Of a stretch of 64,000 bases of DNA, positions 44,833-54,667 are shown piece after piece. The notes under the pieces are model-generated. The model was not told the DNA's origin and did no database searches. It saw nothing but the letters and a program-made list of their open reading frames with translations. The stretch comes from Amphibacillus marinus (lineage in GTDB: Bacteria > Bacillota > Bacilli > Bacillales > Amphibacillaceae), in NCBI RefSeq assembly GCF_900110345.1, contig NZ_FODJ01000005.1, positions 1 through 64,000 on the forward strand, in the 5' to 3' direction. Both the position numbers and the translations under genes were made by a program. How positions within the stretch are numbered: position 1 is the stretch's first letter; the number at the start of each line of letters is the position of its first letter.

Positions 44833-46068
44833 ATGGCAGAAACAAAATTTCTCGAAAAATATGCAGAGTTAGCACTTAGAATGGGTGTAAATATTAAGCA
44901 AGATCAAGCACTGATGATTAATTCATCAATCGAAGGTGTTGCGTTCACTCGGATTTTAGTGAAGAAAGCCTATGAGCTGGGTGCTAAAGATGTCATGATT
45001 AATTGGCAGGATGATGAGCTTACCTTACTACGGTATCAGCACGCATCAGAAGAAGTACTGACGACAGTACCACAATGGCATGTCGATAAATTCTTAAGCT
45101 ATGCTGAGGATGGAGCCGCTCTATTATCAGTCCGTTCGACCAACCCTGACTTACTTAAGGATGTTGATCCGGCTAAAATAGCAAAGGCAACCAAAGCTAA
45201 TGCAATAGCAATGAAGGAATTTTCAAAATACACAATGAATGATCGGATTCCTTGGTCAATTGTCTCTGTCCCAACAGGGGATTGGTCACAAAAGATCTTC
45301 CCTGGTGAGGATAAAGAAACTGCTAAAGAAAAGCTATGGGAGCAGATTTTTAAAATCGTTCGTGTTGATCATGATGATCCAATTGCTGCTTGGGAAGCGC
45401 ACAATGCAGGCTTAAAGGAAGCGCGTGAGGTGCTCAATAACAAAGCCTATACGAAGCTAATCTTTACAGCGCCAGGTACTGAGATAACATTTGATTTACC
45501 AGAAGGACATATTTGGAAAGGTGGCGGAGCGAAGACGCCAGATGGCCGCCATTTTAATCCAAACATGCCAACGGAAGAGGTTTTCACCTTACCACATAAG
45601 TATGGCGTAAATGGTACGGTTTCAAGTACAAAACCATTAATTTATGGTGGCAACATGATTGACAACTTTAGCTTAACCTTTGAAAAGGGCAAGGTAGTTG
45701 ATTTCAGTGCCGAACAGGGCTATGAAACCTTGAAGCATTTATTAGATACTGATGATGGTGCAAGACGTCTAGGGGAATTAGCACTAGTACCAGATGCATC
45801 GCCAATTTCGCAATCTGGGTTAATTTTTTACAATACACTGTATGACGAAAATGCATCTTGTCATATTGCCCTCGGTAAGGCTTATCCAACAAGTCTTCAA
45901 GGCGGTTCTGCGATGAATGATGAAGAATTAGACAAGCATGGTGTTAACGATAGTCTGGTTCATGTTGATTTTATGATTGGCTCAGCTGAGCTTGACATTG
46001 ATGGCGTAACCCCTGATGGCAAGACAGAGCCTGTCTTCAGAAAAGGCGCTTGGGCATTAACAGAATAA
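44833..46068 (+). CDS. ampS: Aminopeptidase, M29 (thermophilic aminopeptidase) family
   Basis: A 411-residue cytoplasmic metallo-aminopeptidase that trims peptides from the N-terminus. The C-terminal catalytic half carries NMPTEEVFTLPHKYGVNGTV (metal Glu), NASCHIALGKAYP (metal His) and NDSLVHVDFMIGS (metal Asp), all M29 signatures. GGAGG lies 8 nt before the ATG. Preceded by a long structured leader. Monocistronic. Confidence 0.93.
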   Translation: MAETKFLEKYAELALRMGVNIKQDQALMINSSIEGVAFTRILVKKAYELGAKDVMINWQDDELTLLRYQHASEEVLTTVPQWHVDKFLSYAEDGAALLSVRSTNPDLLKDVDPAKIAKATKANAIAMKEFSKYTMNDRIPWSIVSVPTGDWSQKIFPGEDKETAKEKLWEQIFKIVRVDHDDPIAAWEAHNAGLKEAREVLNNKAYTKLIFTAPGTEITFDLPEGHIWKGGGAKTPDGRHFNPNMPTEEVFTLPHKYGVNGTVSSTKPLIYGGNMIDNFSLTFEKGKVVDFSAEQGYETLKHLLDTDDGARRLGELALVPDASPISQSGLIFYNTLYDENASCHIALGKAYPTSLQGGSAMNDEELDKHGVNDSLVHVDFMIGSAELDIDGVTPDGKTEPVFRKGAWALTE

Positions 46069-46075
46069 GTGAATA

Positions 46076-46114
46076 GGGCTAAGCCACAGTTCGACTGTGA
46101 CTTAGCTCTTTTTT
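46076..46114 (+). terminator. Terminator of ampS
   Basis: GGGCTAAGCCACAG pairs with CTGTGACTTAGCTC (one mismatch, one G-U) around the loop TTCGA, then six T. Confidence 0.88.
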
Positions 46115-46287
46115 GAACTTTTTTCGATAACTTATTCAATTAATAATAGGATTTTATTAAATTTCAGAAGGGGTAAATGTTTGAGTAGTTGCTAATGATG
46201 AGTGCATAAACGAGCGGTTAGAAAAGTAGCTTCAGGTTAACGCAAACGTGATTTAGGTTTTGTTAATTAAGCTCTATTACATAATAA

Positions 46288-46318
46288 ACCACCAGTTCTA
46301 ATTAGCTAAACTGGTGGT
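46288..46318 (-). terminator. Terminator-like hairpin of recQ
   Basis: ACCACCAGTT (46288-46297) pairs with AACTGGTGGT (46309-46318), just past the recQ stop on the minus strand, followed there by TTTATTATG. Confidence 0.7.
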
Positions 46319-46324
46319 AATATA

Positions 46325-48409
46325 TTAATGTTTAATTTGGAGCAGGTCATGCTTTGCTAAAATAGCTTTAATAGCTGTATAGCTAATCTGATCATGCACC
46401 ATGTCCTTAATCGGCTTCAGCTTTGGTTCATCTAGTTGTTTATAGACATCAAGGACAGCATCCTCTGTTTCTTGATCAAAAAAATCTGACCAGGTAAGTT
46501 CGTGGCCTGATTGGAAGGCTTGGAACAGGTGACTGGCAACCGTTTGCTCTTGAATGGAGCGTTTGGCAGCAATAGTATCTAGATCTAACCCCTGCTGATA
46601 GAGCTGGTAGCTAATCAAATAGCTTGGTGTCTCCTGACTGTTTAATGCAATTCTTTCTAGAAAGGGCTCGCCATATTGATCAAACTTCTTAAGTCCTACC
46701 CCTTTAATTAAAAGCATCGCTTCTTTCGATTGTGGGAGTCGTCGACACATTTCCTTTAACGTAGCATCTGAGAACAGGATGTAAGGTGGTACGCCCTCTT
46801 GCTCGGCCATTTCTTTTCTAAGAGCGCGGAGTTGTTCAAACAGATCATCGTTATAATCTGATTCATCATGTTGGCTAATGTGTGTTTCCCTTACATGGAG
46901 CTTCACCTCATTCTTAAGGATTCGCGTTGCTTCTTTTGTTAGCTGGAGAATAGGAAAACGTTGATCACCTGTCGATAAGTAACCTTCTGCCACTAAAAAG
47001 TGAATAAACTGGGTAATTTCTTTTTCCGTTCGATTACGCATTAAACCATAGGTTGACAGCTGATCAAAATGAAACTGTTTTACCTTTTGATTTTTTGACC
47101 CCTTTAACACTTGCGCAGTAAGTCCCGCACCAAACTTCTGATTCATCCGCATGACACACGATAATACCATTTGAGCATCACGTGTACGATCAATCTTCGT
47201 ACCTGTGTGGGTACAATTAGAGCAATTGTTACAAGCGACAACACGCTGATCCGCATTGAAATAGTTTAATATATATTCTTGCAGGCAATTTTCGGTATGG
47301 CAATAATTAATCATTGCTTGAAGCTTCTTGTACTCCAAGGACTTCTTCTCCTCATCTAAAAGCGATTGTTCAATGAGGAATTTTTGCAGGTGCGAATCTT
47401 GACCAGAATAAAGCAGGATACAGTCACTTGGTTCACCATCTCGCCCGGCGCGGCCAGCTTCCTGATAATAAGCTTCAATGTTCATAGGCAGGCTGTAATG
47501 AATCACATAGCGGACATTTGATTTATCAATGCCCATCCCAAAAGCATTAGTAGCTACCATTACTTGAACCTCATCGTTTATAAACTTATTTTGTTCATTC
47601 TTTCGTAGCTCTTCTGAGAGACCCGCGTGGTAATAGGCAACCTGATAGCCCTTTTTTACAAGAAAGGAGTACGTAGATTCAACTAGTTTCCGTGTCGGTG
47701 CGTAAACGATGCCGACCTCCTGTGCGTGTTCCTTTAAATAGTTAAGCATAAATTGCTGCTTGTCCTGCCCTTTGATAAGGTGGAAATATAGGTTTGGACG
47801 GGCAAATCCGGTATTAATGACATTGCTGTCAGCAATGTTAAGCAATACTTGAATATCCTGAATAACTTCGGGAGTCGCTGTTGCAGTTAACGCCATTAGG
47901 AACGGGATATGGTGTAATTTTGTTAATGTTTCGATAATGGATCGATAGCTCGGTCGAAAGTCGTGCCCCCATTGAGAAATACAATGGGCTTCATCAAAGG
48001 CAATAAAACTAATTGGAATCTGGTTAATAATTGTGAAGAAGTGTTCAGAATCAAACCGCTCGGGTGCGACATAGACAAAGTCATAGTCGCCTTGTTGTAA
48101 CTGTCGCATTCTGACCTCGTAAGTCTCTTTTGACAAAGTACTATTTATGTAAGTGGCATGAATGCCAATTGTTTCAAGACTATCAACCTGATCCTTCATC
48201 AGTGAAATTAAGGGTGAAATAATAATGGCTGTACCATCAAGTAGAATACCGGGAATCTGATAACAAATCGATTTTCCACCACCAGTAGGCATGATGCCTA
48301 ATGCGTTCTCGTTATTTAAAGCTGCTTGAATTAATGGTTCTTGACCTTTGCGAAAAGCATCATAGCCAAAGTAATTTCTAAGTAATGTTCTTGCAGATTG
48401 TAAGTCCAT
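46325..48409 (-). CDS. recQ: ATP-dependent DNA helicase RecQ
   Basis: A 694-residue 3'-5' helicase for recombination and repair. Visible: Walker A GIMPTGGGKSICYQIPG, DEAH box FDEAHCISQWGHDFRPSYR, motif VI YYQEAGRAGRDGEPS, the zinc-binding Cys cluster CNNCSNC in the RQC region, an HRDC domain (~510-590; EQLRALRKEMAEQEGVPPYI) and a C-terminal helix-turn-helix region. ATG 48409 is used because AGAAAGGTG precedes it; an upstream ATG would add 11 residues. Type with all three accessory domains, like B. subtilis RecQ. Confidence 0.93.
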   Translation of the reverse strand: MDLQSARTLLRNYFGYDAFRKGQEPLIQAALNNENALGIMPTGGGKSICYQIPGILLDGTAIIISPLISLMKDQVDSLETIGIHATYINSTLSKETYEVRMRQLQQGDYDFVYVAPERFDSEHFFTIINQIPISFIAFDEAHCISQWGHDFRPSYRSIIETLTKLHHIPFLMALTATATPEVIQDIQVLLNIADSNVINTGFARPNLYFHLIKGQDKQQFMLNYLKEHAQEVGIVYAPTRKLVESTYSFLVKKGYQVAYYHAGLSEELRKNEQNKFINDEVQVMVATNAFGMGIDKSNVRYVIHYSLPMNIEAYYQEAGRAGRDGEPSDCILLYSGQDSHLQKFLIEQSLLDEEKKSLEYKKLQAMINYCHTENCLQEYILNYFNADQRVVACNNCSNCTHTGTKIDRTRDAQMVLSCVMRMNQKFGAGLTAQVLKGSKNQKVKQFHFDQLSTYGLMRNRTEKEITQFIHFLVAEGYLSTGDQRFPILQLTKEATRILKNEVKLHVRETHISQHDESDYNDDLFEQLRALRKEMAEQEGVPPYILFSDATLKEMCRRLPQSKEAMLLIKGVGLKKFDQYGEPFLERIALNSQETPSYLISYQLYQQGLDLDTIAAKRSIQEQTVASHLFQAFQSGHELTWSDFFDQETEDAVLDVYKQLDEPKLKPIKDMVHDQISYTAIKAILAKHDLLQIKH

Positions 48410-48465
48410 AATATACACCTTTCTAATCATGGTTTCTTCCATAAGTTCAACATCCAGTTTAACAT

Positions 48466-48503
48466 AAAAAAACTTGAGCTCGACTATTAGAACTCAAGTT
48501 TTT
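48466..48503 (-). terminator. Terminator downstream of the AI-2E family permease gene
   Basis: AAAAACTTGAG pairs with CTCAAGTTTTT, a perfect stem with T runs on both strands. On the minus strand it follows the permease stop by about 85 nt and precedes recQ. Confidence 0.75.
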
Positions 48504-48588
48504 ATTCTTAGCTAGTGAAAATCGACAGCTAAATGGACCAGAATCTTTTAAAACTTATTGATAACAGACAAAAATGGTGTGTTAAGTG

Positions 48589-49668
48589 TTAAAATAAATT
48601 TTTCTTTCCGAACGGGCGCTTATTGGTGTAAATGAGATAGAAATGATTAACAATTGTACGCGCTACTGCATAAGCTGGTACGGCAAAAAGAAGACCGATG
48701 AAGCCCGCAATTGAACCCGCAGTTAGGATTAGCGTTAAAACCGTAAGTGGATGAATCTTTAGCACCTTGCCCATAATATTTGGTGAGATAATACTTTCAA
48801 GTTGTTGTGCTACAATCATAATAACTGCTGTCCAGACACCAATCATTGGGTCTTGAAAGAAGCCAATGATAATAGCGGGTACTGCTGCAATCCACGGACC
48901 GACAAATGGAATCATATTCATAAAGAGCCCGAATATCGCGAGCATGAGCGCATAATTTAAGCCGACAATCAGGTAGCCAATATATAAAAGAATACCTAGG
49001 CAAAAGCTAATAAAGAATTGCCCTTGGATAAAAGAGGCTAAGGTAATATTAATGTTTTTTAATAGCACAGCCAAGCTATCTGCCTTCGATTTACTTAGAA
49101 AGCTTGAGATAAAGGGAATAAACTTTTGTCCATCTTTAAGCATGAAAAAGAGGAAGAACGGAATTAACACAAACGAAAAGACGAAACTAAAGAATGAACC
49201 AATAAAACTAAAGAGCGAGCTCATGATCGCTTCAGCATACGAATCAAAGTTATCTAATACATTCTGAATTGAATCCTCAATGCTTGCAGGTATGAACTCT
49301 TGGCGGTTTTGCCAAAGCTCGAATAAGTCTTCAAAATAGGTGGCCATCTGTGGAGCATTATCTACTAAACGACTAAACTGTTCCTGCAAAGGCGGGACAA
49401 TAAAGTAAATACTGAAAAACACAATTAAAATTAAGACAAGAAAAACAATTAGCACAGCAAAGATCCGCTTAACTTTATACTTCTCAAGTAGATTAACAAA
49501 GGGATTGGTTATGTAAAACAAAAATCCAGCGCCGATAATAGGTACTGCAATTGCTGCAATTAAACGCCCCACTGGATAGAAAACAAATCCAGTTAAGTTA
49601 ATTAAAAAGATTAAGGTGAAAATAAGGATTGTATAGACTAAAAATTTAAACGGTTTTTGCTCAAGCAA
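48589..49668 (-). CDS. AI-2E family transporter (PerM/TqsA type)
   Basis: A 359-residue membrane protein with about eight membrane segments: two near the N-terminus, a third at ~73-95, a soluble loop with PPLQEQFSRLVDNAPQMATY, and the rest in the C-terminal half (GPWIAAVPAIIIGFFQDP; IHPLTVLTLILTAGSIAGFI, the conserved family end). Family members export autoinducer-2 or act in Na+/H+ exchange; which applies cannot be told. Start TTG 49668 has AGGAAGTG 7 nt upstream. Confidence 0.87.
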   Translation of the reverse strand: MLEQKPFKFLVYTILIFTLIFLINLTGFVFYPVGRLIAAIAVPIIGAGFLFYITNPFVNLLEKYKVKRIFAVLIVFLVLILIVFFSIYFIVPPLQEQFSRLVDNAPQMATYFEDLFELWQNRQEFIPASIEDSIQNVLDNFDSYAEAIMSSLFSFIGSFFSFVFSFVLIPFFLFFMLKDGQKFIPFISSFLSKSKADSLAVLLKNINITLASFIQGQFFISFCLGILLYIGYLIVGLNYALMLAIFGLFMNMIPFVGPWIAAVPAIIIGFFQDPMIGVWTAVIMIVAQQLESIISPNIMGKVLKIHPLTVLTLILTAGSIAGFIGLLFAVPAYAVARTIVNHFYLIYTNKRPFGKKNLF

Positions 49669-49864
49669 TTAAAGTCACTTCCTTCGATATGTACTATGTC
49701 AGCTAAACATAATCATAGCATAAAACGAATTAAAAGCGTACTACGATAATGAAGAGGGAACTTTAACAGTTTAAACATTTGGTGCAATTAAAATACAGTG
49801 AATTTATCAAAGAGGATATTTGTGCGTTACGCTTTAGCTAAATGTCGGTAGAGCTCAGGACTTT

Positions 49865-49892
49865 AATTTAAAAAAACGCGCCCTAAAGGCGC
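49865..49892 (-). terminator. Terminator of the exopolysaccharide operon
   Basis: On the minus strand GGCGC (49888-49892) pairs with GCGCC (49878-49882), then a T run (TTTTTT). The stem overlaps the last codons of the dehydrogenase gene. Confidence 0.65.
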
Positions 49893-51139
49893 CATACAAA
49901 GAGTCCGTTTTCAACCAATTGTCTTTTATTAAATGCTGCTTTTAAATCAAAGATAGTATGACGTCCGGTACATAGTGCTTGCTTAAAGTCGCTTGGAGAG
50001 AACATTTCTGTAAACGTTTTGTGACAAACAGCAACGATACAAGCATCTAAATTAACAAGGGCATGTTGAGTGGAAAGTTTAATGTCGTATTGTTCTTCAA
50101 CCTCAGCAAGGTCAGCGATTGGATCATGGACGATCACTTCAATCTGATACTCCTCCAATCCCCGAATAATGTCAACAACCCGAGAATTGCGAATGTCAGG
50201 ACAATTTTCCTTAAAAGTAATGCCGAGAACGCCAATGCGTTTAATTGGTAACTGATTATTTTCTGTGATTAACCGCTTAATAACTTGTTGCACAATAAAC
50301 TGCCCCATCCCTTCATTAATTTTTCGCCCCGCAGAAAGTAAAGGGGAGGGGTAACCGAGCTGACCAGCCTTGTAGATGAAGTAATAAGGATCAACCCCAA
50401 TACAATGACCACCAACTAGACCAGGGGAAAACGGTATGAAATTCCACTTAGTTGCTGCCGCAGCTAACACTTCTGTTGTGTCGATGTTCATATGGTGAAA
50501 GGCAACCGACAACTCATTCATAAAGGCGATGTTTATATCACGTTGTGCATTTTCAATAACTTTTGCTGCTTCAGCAACCTTAATTGAAGAAACGGGATGG
50601 ACATCTGCTAGCAGAATTGATTGATAGAGCTGTTCAACACGTTGTAAAGCAATGGCATCTGTTCCAGAAACGATTTTTGGTATAGTTGTCAAGGTATGTG
50701 TGTCATCAGCTGGGTTTATTCGCTCAGGGGAGTAACCCACTTTGAAGTCTTGACCAACGCGTAACCCTGATTGCTGTTCTAACAAAGGTATACAAATTTC
50801 TTCGGTCGTTCCGGGATAAACAGTCGATTCATAAATAACTAAATCTCCTTGCTTCAGTACAGCAGCAATTAATTCTGTAGCTGAGATGAGCGGTCTTAAG
50901 TCGGGACGATTATCAATATAGATGGGGGTAGGCACGGTAACAATGTAGACGGTTGCGTTAACTAGACTACTTACCTGTGTTGATAAACGGAGCCTTACAC
51001 TTTGGTGTGTTAGCCGAAGCTGTTCAACCTTTTGATTATCAATATCAAATCCAATGACTGGGTAATGGTCGGCGAAAGCAATGGCTAAGGGAAGTCCAAC
51101 ATAGCCGAGCCCGAGTATAGCTATTTTTTCATTATTCAC
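49883..51139 (-). CDS. UDP-N-acetylhexosamine 6-dehydrogenase (TviB/WbpO-like)
   Basis: A 418-residue nucleotide-sugar dehydrogenase. NAD-binding start IAILGLGYVGLPLAIAF, TVYIVTVPTP, YESTVYPGTTEE, GYSPERINPADD, and catalytic Cys246 in LVGGHCIGVDPYYFIYKAG. GGHCIGVDPYY is the form in TviB/WbpO enzymes that oxidise UDP-GlcNAc or UDP-GalNAc to the uronic acid, unlike UDP-glucose dehydrogenases. Start is GTG 51139 with GGAG upstream, 24 nt after the previous stop. It should supply an acidic sugar donor to the synthase in the same operon. Confidence 0.85.
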   Translation of the reverse strand: MNNEKIAILGLGYVGLPLAIAFADHYPVIGFDIDNQKVEQLRLTHQSVRLRLSTQVSSLVNATVYIVTVPTPIYIDNRPDLRPLISATELIAAVLKQGDLVIYESTVYPGTTEEICIPLLEQQSGLRVGQDFKVGYSPERINPADDTHTLTTIPKIVSGTDAIALQRVEQLYQSILLADVHPVSSIKVAEAAKVIENAQRDINIAFMNELSVAFHHMNIDTTEVLAAAATKWNFIPFSPGLVGGHCIGVDPYYFIYKAGQLGYPSPLLSAGRKINEGMGQFIVQQVIKRLITENNQLPIKRIGVLGITFKENCPDIRNSRVVDIIRGLEEYQIEVIVHDPIADLAEVEEQYDIKLSTQHALVNLDACIVAVCHKTFTEMFSPSDFKQALCTGRHTIFDLKAAFNKRQLVENGLFVWRL

Positions 51140-51163
51140 GTGGGTAGCTCCGATCGATTAGAA

Positions 51164-52849
51164 TTAAGAACGGTTTTCCTGAAAAAGTAGTTTTGCTAGG
51201 AAACTTGTAAAACTATGCAGAAAAGGTTGTTGCTCAGTGCGGTAGGGATAGATAAATTGATTATCGCTCTTAATATTTAATGAAGAAATGACCATTTCTG
51301 AAATTGGCGCATGCTGTACAAGTGCTTGTCCTGAAAAGGTTAATTGATATTGATTAGCTGTGAATGGTAGAGCAACGGTCGTTGACCAGTCATTGACTGA
51401 GATCGTTAACATATCATCTGATAAATTAATGCTCATACTAAGGGTCGACAACTCTTGTGGTGATTGATACTTTACCTGGATAGCGGTGAAGTATGGTGAT
51501 AGGTTTGCAAGCGTGTCTGGCTCACCATTTGTTAAATATGTTATGCGTCTACTGACTAACGAATGTAAGATGTTGTGGGCATCAGTCGTATAAACTTTAA
51601 TCTGTTCATTATCGATAGCTACATGGATACCCTCGGTTCTTTCTAGATTCCAAAGCGATGCAATTTGCTCATTGATAGGATCTTGTTTAAGTTGATAGCT
51701 TATTGTAAAGGTGTTCGGAAGATTTTCTGCAAAAGATACTTCGACTAGTTGATCTGGAAAGGATGTGAGTTCAATGAGCTCTTGGTCAAATTGAATAACA
51801 CCGGCTTGTACATCCCAATGACGAGAATTGTCCGACTTAATTGTGAATTGCCAACCAGTCTCTGCTTGAATGCGCATGAGTAAGTTAGCAACAGACCAAT
51901 CACTGCTAACTTGTAAACGTGATAGATCAAATGGATTGTCATTCAGTTGATTATAGCCTGACCGATTACGGTTAAAGTTTATATGGTAATATTGCCTAAT
52001 CATCAATTCATTGATTGCTGCTACATCCTCTTCCATCGTGGTAAATAAAACATTAGGTCGTGAAAGGGCATAGACACTGGGAGGATCAGCAAAGATTTTA
52101 CTGTAAGTTGCAAAAGCTTGATCATATTCGGTCTTAATCCTGTCTTCCATCTCGCTCCGCGACTCTCTCGGGATGAAAAATGGATCGCGCAAGTAATCAG
52201 TTAAGCTATGATTAAAATAGCTTAATGGCTCCTGATTGACAGTCCCATCACTTCGTTCACCCAAATACATACCACTCTCATTAAAACCGTTAATATAAGT
52301 TAATTGAAAGCCATTTGAACCAAGCTCCCAATAGCCGCTTGCAAGTAGCCTTTCTAATTGGCGGGCTGTCAGTTCAGATCGTGATTTGCTCTCGAATTGA
52401 TTGGCATATGTGAATAGAGTAGCCTGATAATTTAACTCCTCTAGCAATCCGTGAATAAATGCACTAGATTCAACTTGCAGGTGATCAAATGATAAAAAAA
52501 GTGCGCGTTCTGGCAGCCTAGTATTTTCATTATAAAACGATAAGATATCTTGCTGCGAGATGGTTTCAAATCCAAGGGCTTTAAATGCTGTTAATTGGTC
52601 AGCGAGTTTAGCATGACTGATTGAACCACCAGCGCCATCTTGACTAACATCTGAGTATGCAAGGGCAATAAATCCCAATGTGTTGGTTAGCCTCTCGTTA
52701 GCAACGGGTTGATAGTGGCTCGTAAAAAAAAGGTTGTCATATAAGAAAAAGGTAATGATTGCTATCACAATCAGCTGAAAGCACGTTTTGCTTATTTTGC
52801 TCTTTTTTTTCTTTCTAGCCAATGAAAGCTGCTCTAGTGAGGTGGTCAT
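51164..52849 (-). CDS. Membrane-anchored NodB-like (degenerate polysaccharide deacetylase) protein
   Basis: A 561-residue protein: basic cytoplasmic N-terminus, one membrane segment (~22-40), then an outside region. Residues ~55-330 resemble a polysaccharide-deacetylase/PgaB-like barrel (FIALAYSDVSQDG...; ERALFLSFDHLQVES where active enzymes have TFDDG; LEELNYQATLFTYA; ...LERLLASGYWELGSNGFQLT). The second metal Asp is His, and the usual HxxxH is not evident, so catalysis is doubtful. The last ~180 residues look beta-rich and may bind polymer. Its ATG overlaps the synthase stop by 4 nt. It may be an export or modification partner of the synthase. Confidence 0.65.
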   Translation of the reverse strand: MTTSLEQLSLARKKKKSKISKTCFQLIVIAIITFFLYDNLFFTSHYQPVANERLTNTLGFIALAYSDVSQDGAGGSISHAKLADQLTAFKALGFETISQQDILSFYNENTRLPERALFLSFDHLQVESSAFIHGLLEELNYQATLFTYANQFESKSRSELTARQLERLLASGYWELGSNGFQLTYINGFNESGMYLGERSDGTVNQEPLSYFNHSLTDYLRDPFFIPRESRSEMEDRIKTEYDQAFATYSKIFADPPSVYALSRPNVLFTTMEEDVAAINELMIRQYYHINFNRNRSGYNQLNDNPFDLSRLQVSSDWSVANLLMRIQAETGWQFTIKSDNSRHWDVQAGVIQFDQELIELTSFPDQLVEVSFAENLPNTFTISYQLKQDPINEQIASLWNLERTEGIHVAIDNEQIKVYTTDAHNILHSLVSRRITYLTNGEPDTLANLSPYFTAIQVKYQSPQELSTLSMSINLSDDMLTISVNDWSTTVALPFTANQYQLTFSGQALVQHAPISEMVISSLNIKSDNQFIYPYRTEQQPFLHSFTSFLAKLLFQENRS

Positions 52850-54657
52850 TGACTAACCTCCTCTACTAGCTGCTCATTTATCCTGTTTTTGCGAAAGCGA
52901 TACATAAACCTGCGTTCGATCGCCAGGACATCTTCTGGCGTCGCACGAGTTCCCCAAGTAGATTTCCAGAATGTTAGCCAAGCATAGGGCATTTGCCAAA
53001 GTAAAACAAATTCATAAATAATAACAAATACTATACCGAATAACCAAAGCTTACTTCTTTTAAACAACAAGTGGGTGAAGCTTATTAATAATGCCATTAA
53101 TGCGATGCCGAGGACAAAGGTTTTTGGAAAGATCAAATAACTAATTGGAATGTAAATTAAATTATAAAAAACAATAATGGGTGAGATAATTGGTACAATG
53201 AGCCCAAATAGAAACAAGACTTGCATAAACGGCTCTTTTTTCCAAATGAATTTAAGTGCGCGTAAAGATTCTCTAAGCCAAGAACGTTTCCAGCGCATCT
53301 GTTGCTTTAAAAAACTCATGTATTTTGATGGCACAATGGTAGAGCAAATAGCACGATCCTGATAACAGGTGCGATGATCTTGTAAAATGAAATTTGTCAT
53401 ACTACGATCATCGCCAAAAGTTGCCTTCTGACCAAAAAAACGTTGATTGAGCCAAGCGTCAGCATACTTCAAGATGAGTGACTTGCGGTAGCAGGATATC
53501 GGACCGGATAAACAAGTAACGGCGTCAAAAATCGACTCGGCCGCTTTCATAATTCGAAATGCAATGTAATAACGAACAGCTTGAAGCTTTGTCAACATGT
53601 TAGTATGTTTATTCTCGACTTCGGTTCTCCCTGTAACACCACCCATTTTAGGATCTTGAAAAGGCTGAACGAGATGCAGGATGGCATCAGGTTCGAGAAA
53701 ACTATCCGAGTCGACAAAAGTGACTAATTCATGCTGCGCTTGCTTAACACCTGCAAGCAGTGCACCACGTTTACCTATGTTTTGCTGTAAAGGGAGAAAG
53801 GAAAGGCGCGTTTCCGTTTGGAATGCTTGCCCAACTTTGTTAATTCGACGAATTGCTGCTTGAATGTTAAGAGCTGTTCGATCTGTAGAGCAATCATCAA
53901 CCACGATGACTTCTAATTTTTCAATTGGATAGTCTTGATTCATACAGCTAAGAATGGTTCGTTCTATCCACAGTTCTTCATTGAAAGCGGGAATAATAAT
54001 TGAGACACTTGGCAAATAGTTTGGCGTTATTGGGTTATTTCGATAGCATAGACCTAGCAGATACCTGCTAAGCAAAAAGGTAGCAGCCATTAGGCTATAT
54101 AATGAACCGAGTCGATAAAAACGCAAATAAACAAAACTATTAAATTTAGAAAAGATAATGACCAGTATTATAATTACTAGTGCTAAGCTGGCAAAGATAG
54201 CTAACTGAGACCAGCTCCCTTTCTGAAAATAACTATCAAGTGATTGTGCGAAGCAAACCGCAACATACCAAACAAGCTGATCTTGCTCTACTTGTTTGAA
54301 TACACGGGTAACCCGTGCTTGAATAACTACCCGTCCTTCAAAGCCATCCTGAAGAGTGGCTTGCGGTATGGTAAAGGTAAGCGATAGCTTGCCGCCCTCC
54401 ATTGGCATAACACATTCTGAAGACTTAAGTTTCATTAACATTCCTGATCGCGATAAGTTACAGCATTGCGCCGGTGCTTTTTTCTTCATACGTGGGCTGC
54501 GGTATGCAACGGCAAAGCTAGCGACAAAGCGGGTACCCGTTTTATTATGCTGGCCGTCAATAGCTTCGCTTAACCCTCTCCTGTCCTGCAAATTCCGACC
54601 AGGTACGAAGGAAAGTAGTCTTCTATCGTTAATGGGTTGAACAATTTTTTCTTGCAT
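52846..54657 (-). CDS. PilZ-like domain fused to processive GT2 polysaccharide synthase
   Basis: A 603-residue protein. Residues ~38-140 look like a PilZ domain: KTGTR in place of RxxxR, a strand FVASFAVAY, then CNLSRSGMLMKL fitting (D/N)xSxxG, the c-di-GMP binding motif. Two membrane segments (~150-170, ~184-204) precede a GT2 domain with SIIIPAFNEELWIERTI, VVDDCST (DD), FVDSDSF (DxD), FGDDRSMTNFIL and QQMRWKRSW (QxxRW), all as in hyaluronan synthase/NodC-type synthases. Three or four C-terminal membrane segments would complete the channel. ATG 54657 has AGGAGG 6 nt upstream. Second gene of the operon. Confidence 0.85.
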   Translation of the reverse strand: MQEKIVQPINDRRLLSFVPGRNLQDRRGLSEAIDGQHNKTGTRFVASFAVAYRSPRMKKKAPAQCCNLSRSGMLMKLKSSECVMPMEGGKLSLTFTIPQATLQDGFEGRVVIQARVTRVFKQVEQDQLVWYVAVCFAQSLDSYFQKGSWSQLAIFASLALVIIILVIIFSKFNSFVYLRFYRLGSLYSLMAATFLLSRYLLGLCYRNNPITPNYLPSVSIIIPAFNEELWIERTILSCMNQDYPIEKLEVIVVDDCSTDRTALNIQAAIRRINKVGQAFQTETRLSFLPLQQNIGKRGALLAGVKQAQHELVTFVDSDSFLEPDAILHLVQPFQDPKMGGVTGRTEVENKHTNMLTKLQAVRYYIAFRIMKAAESIFDAVTCLSGPISCYRKSLILKYADAWLNQRFFGQKATFGDDRSMTNFILQDHRTCYQDRAICSTIVPSKYMSFLKQQMRWKRSWLRESLRALKFIWKKEPFMQVLFLFGLIVPIISPIIVFYNLIYIPISYLIFPKTFVLGIALMALLISFTHLLFKRSKLWLFGIVFVIIYEFVLLWQMPYAWLTFWKSTWGTRATPEDVLAIERRFMYRFRKNRINEQLVEEVSQ

Positions 54658-54667
54658 ACGCAACCTC

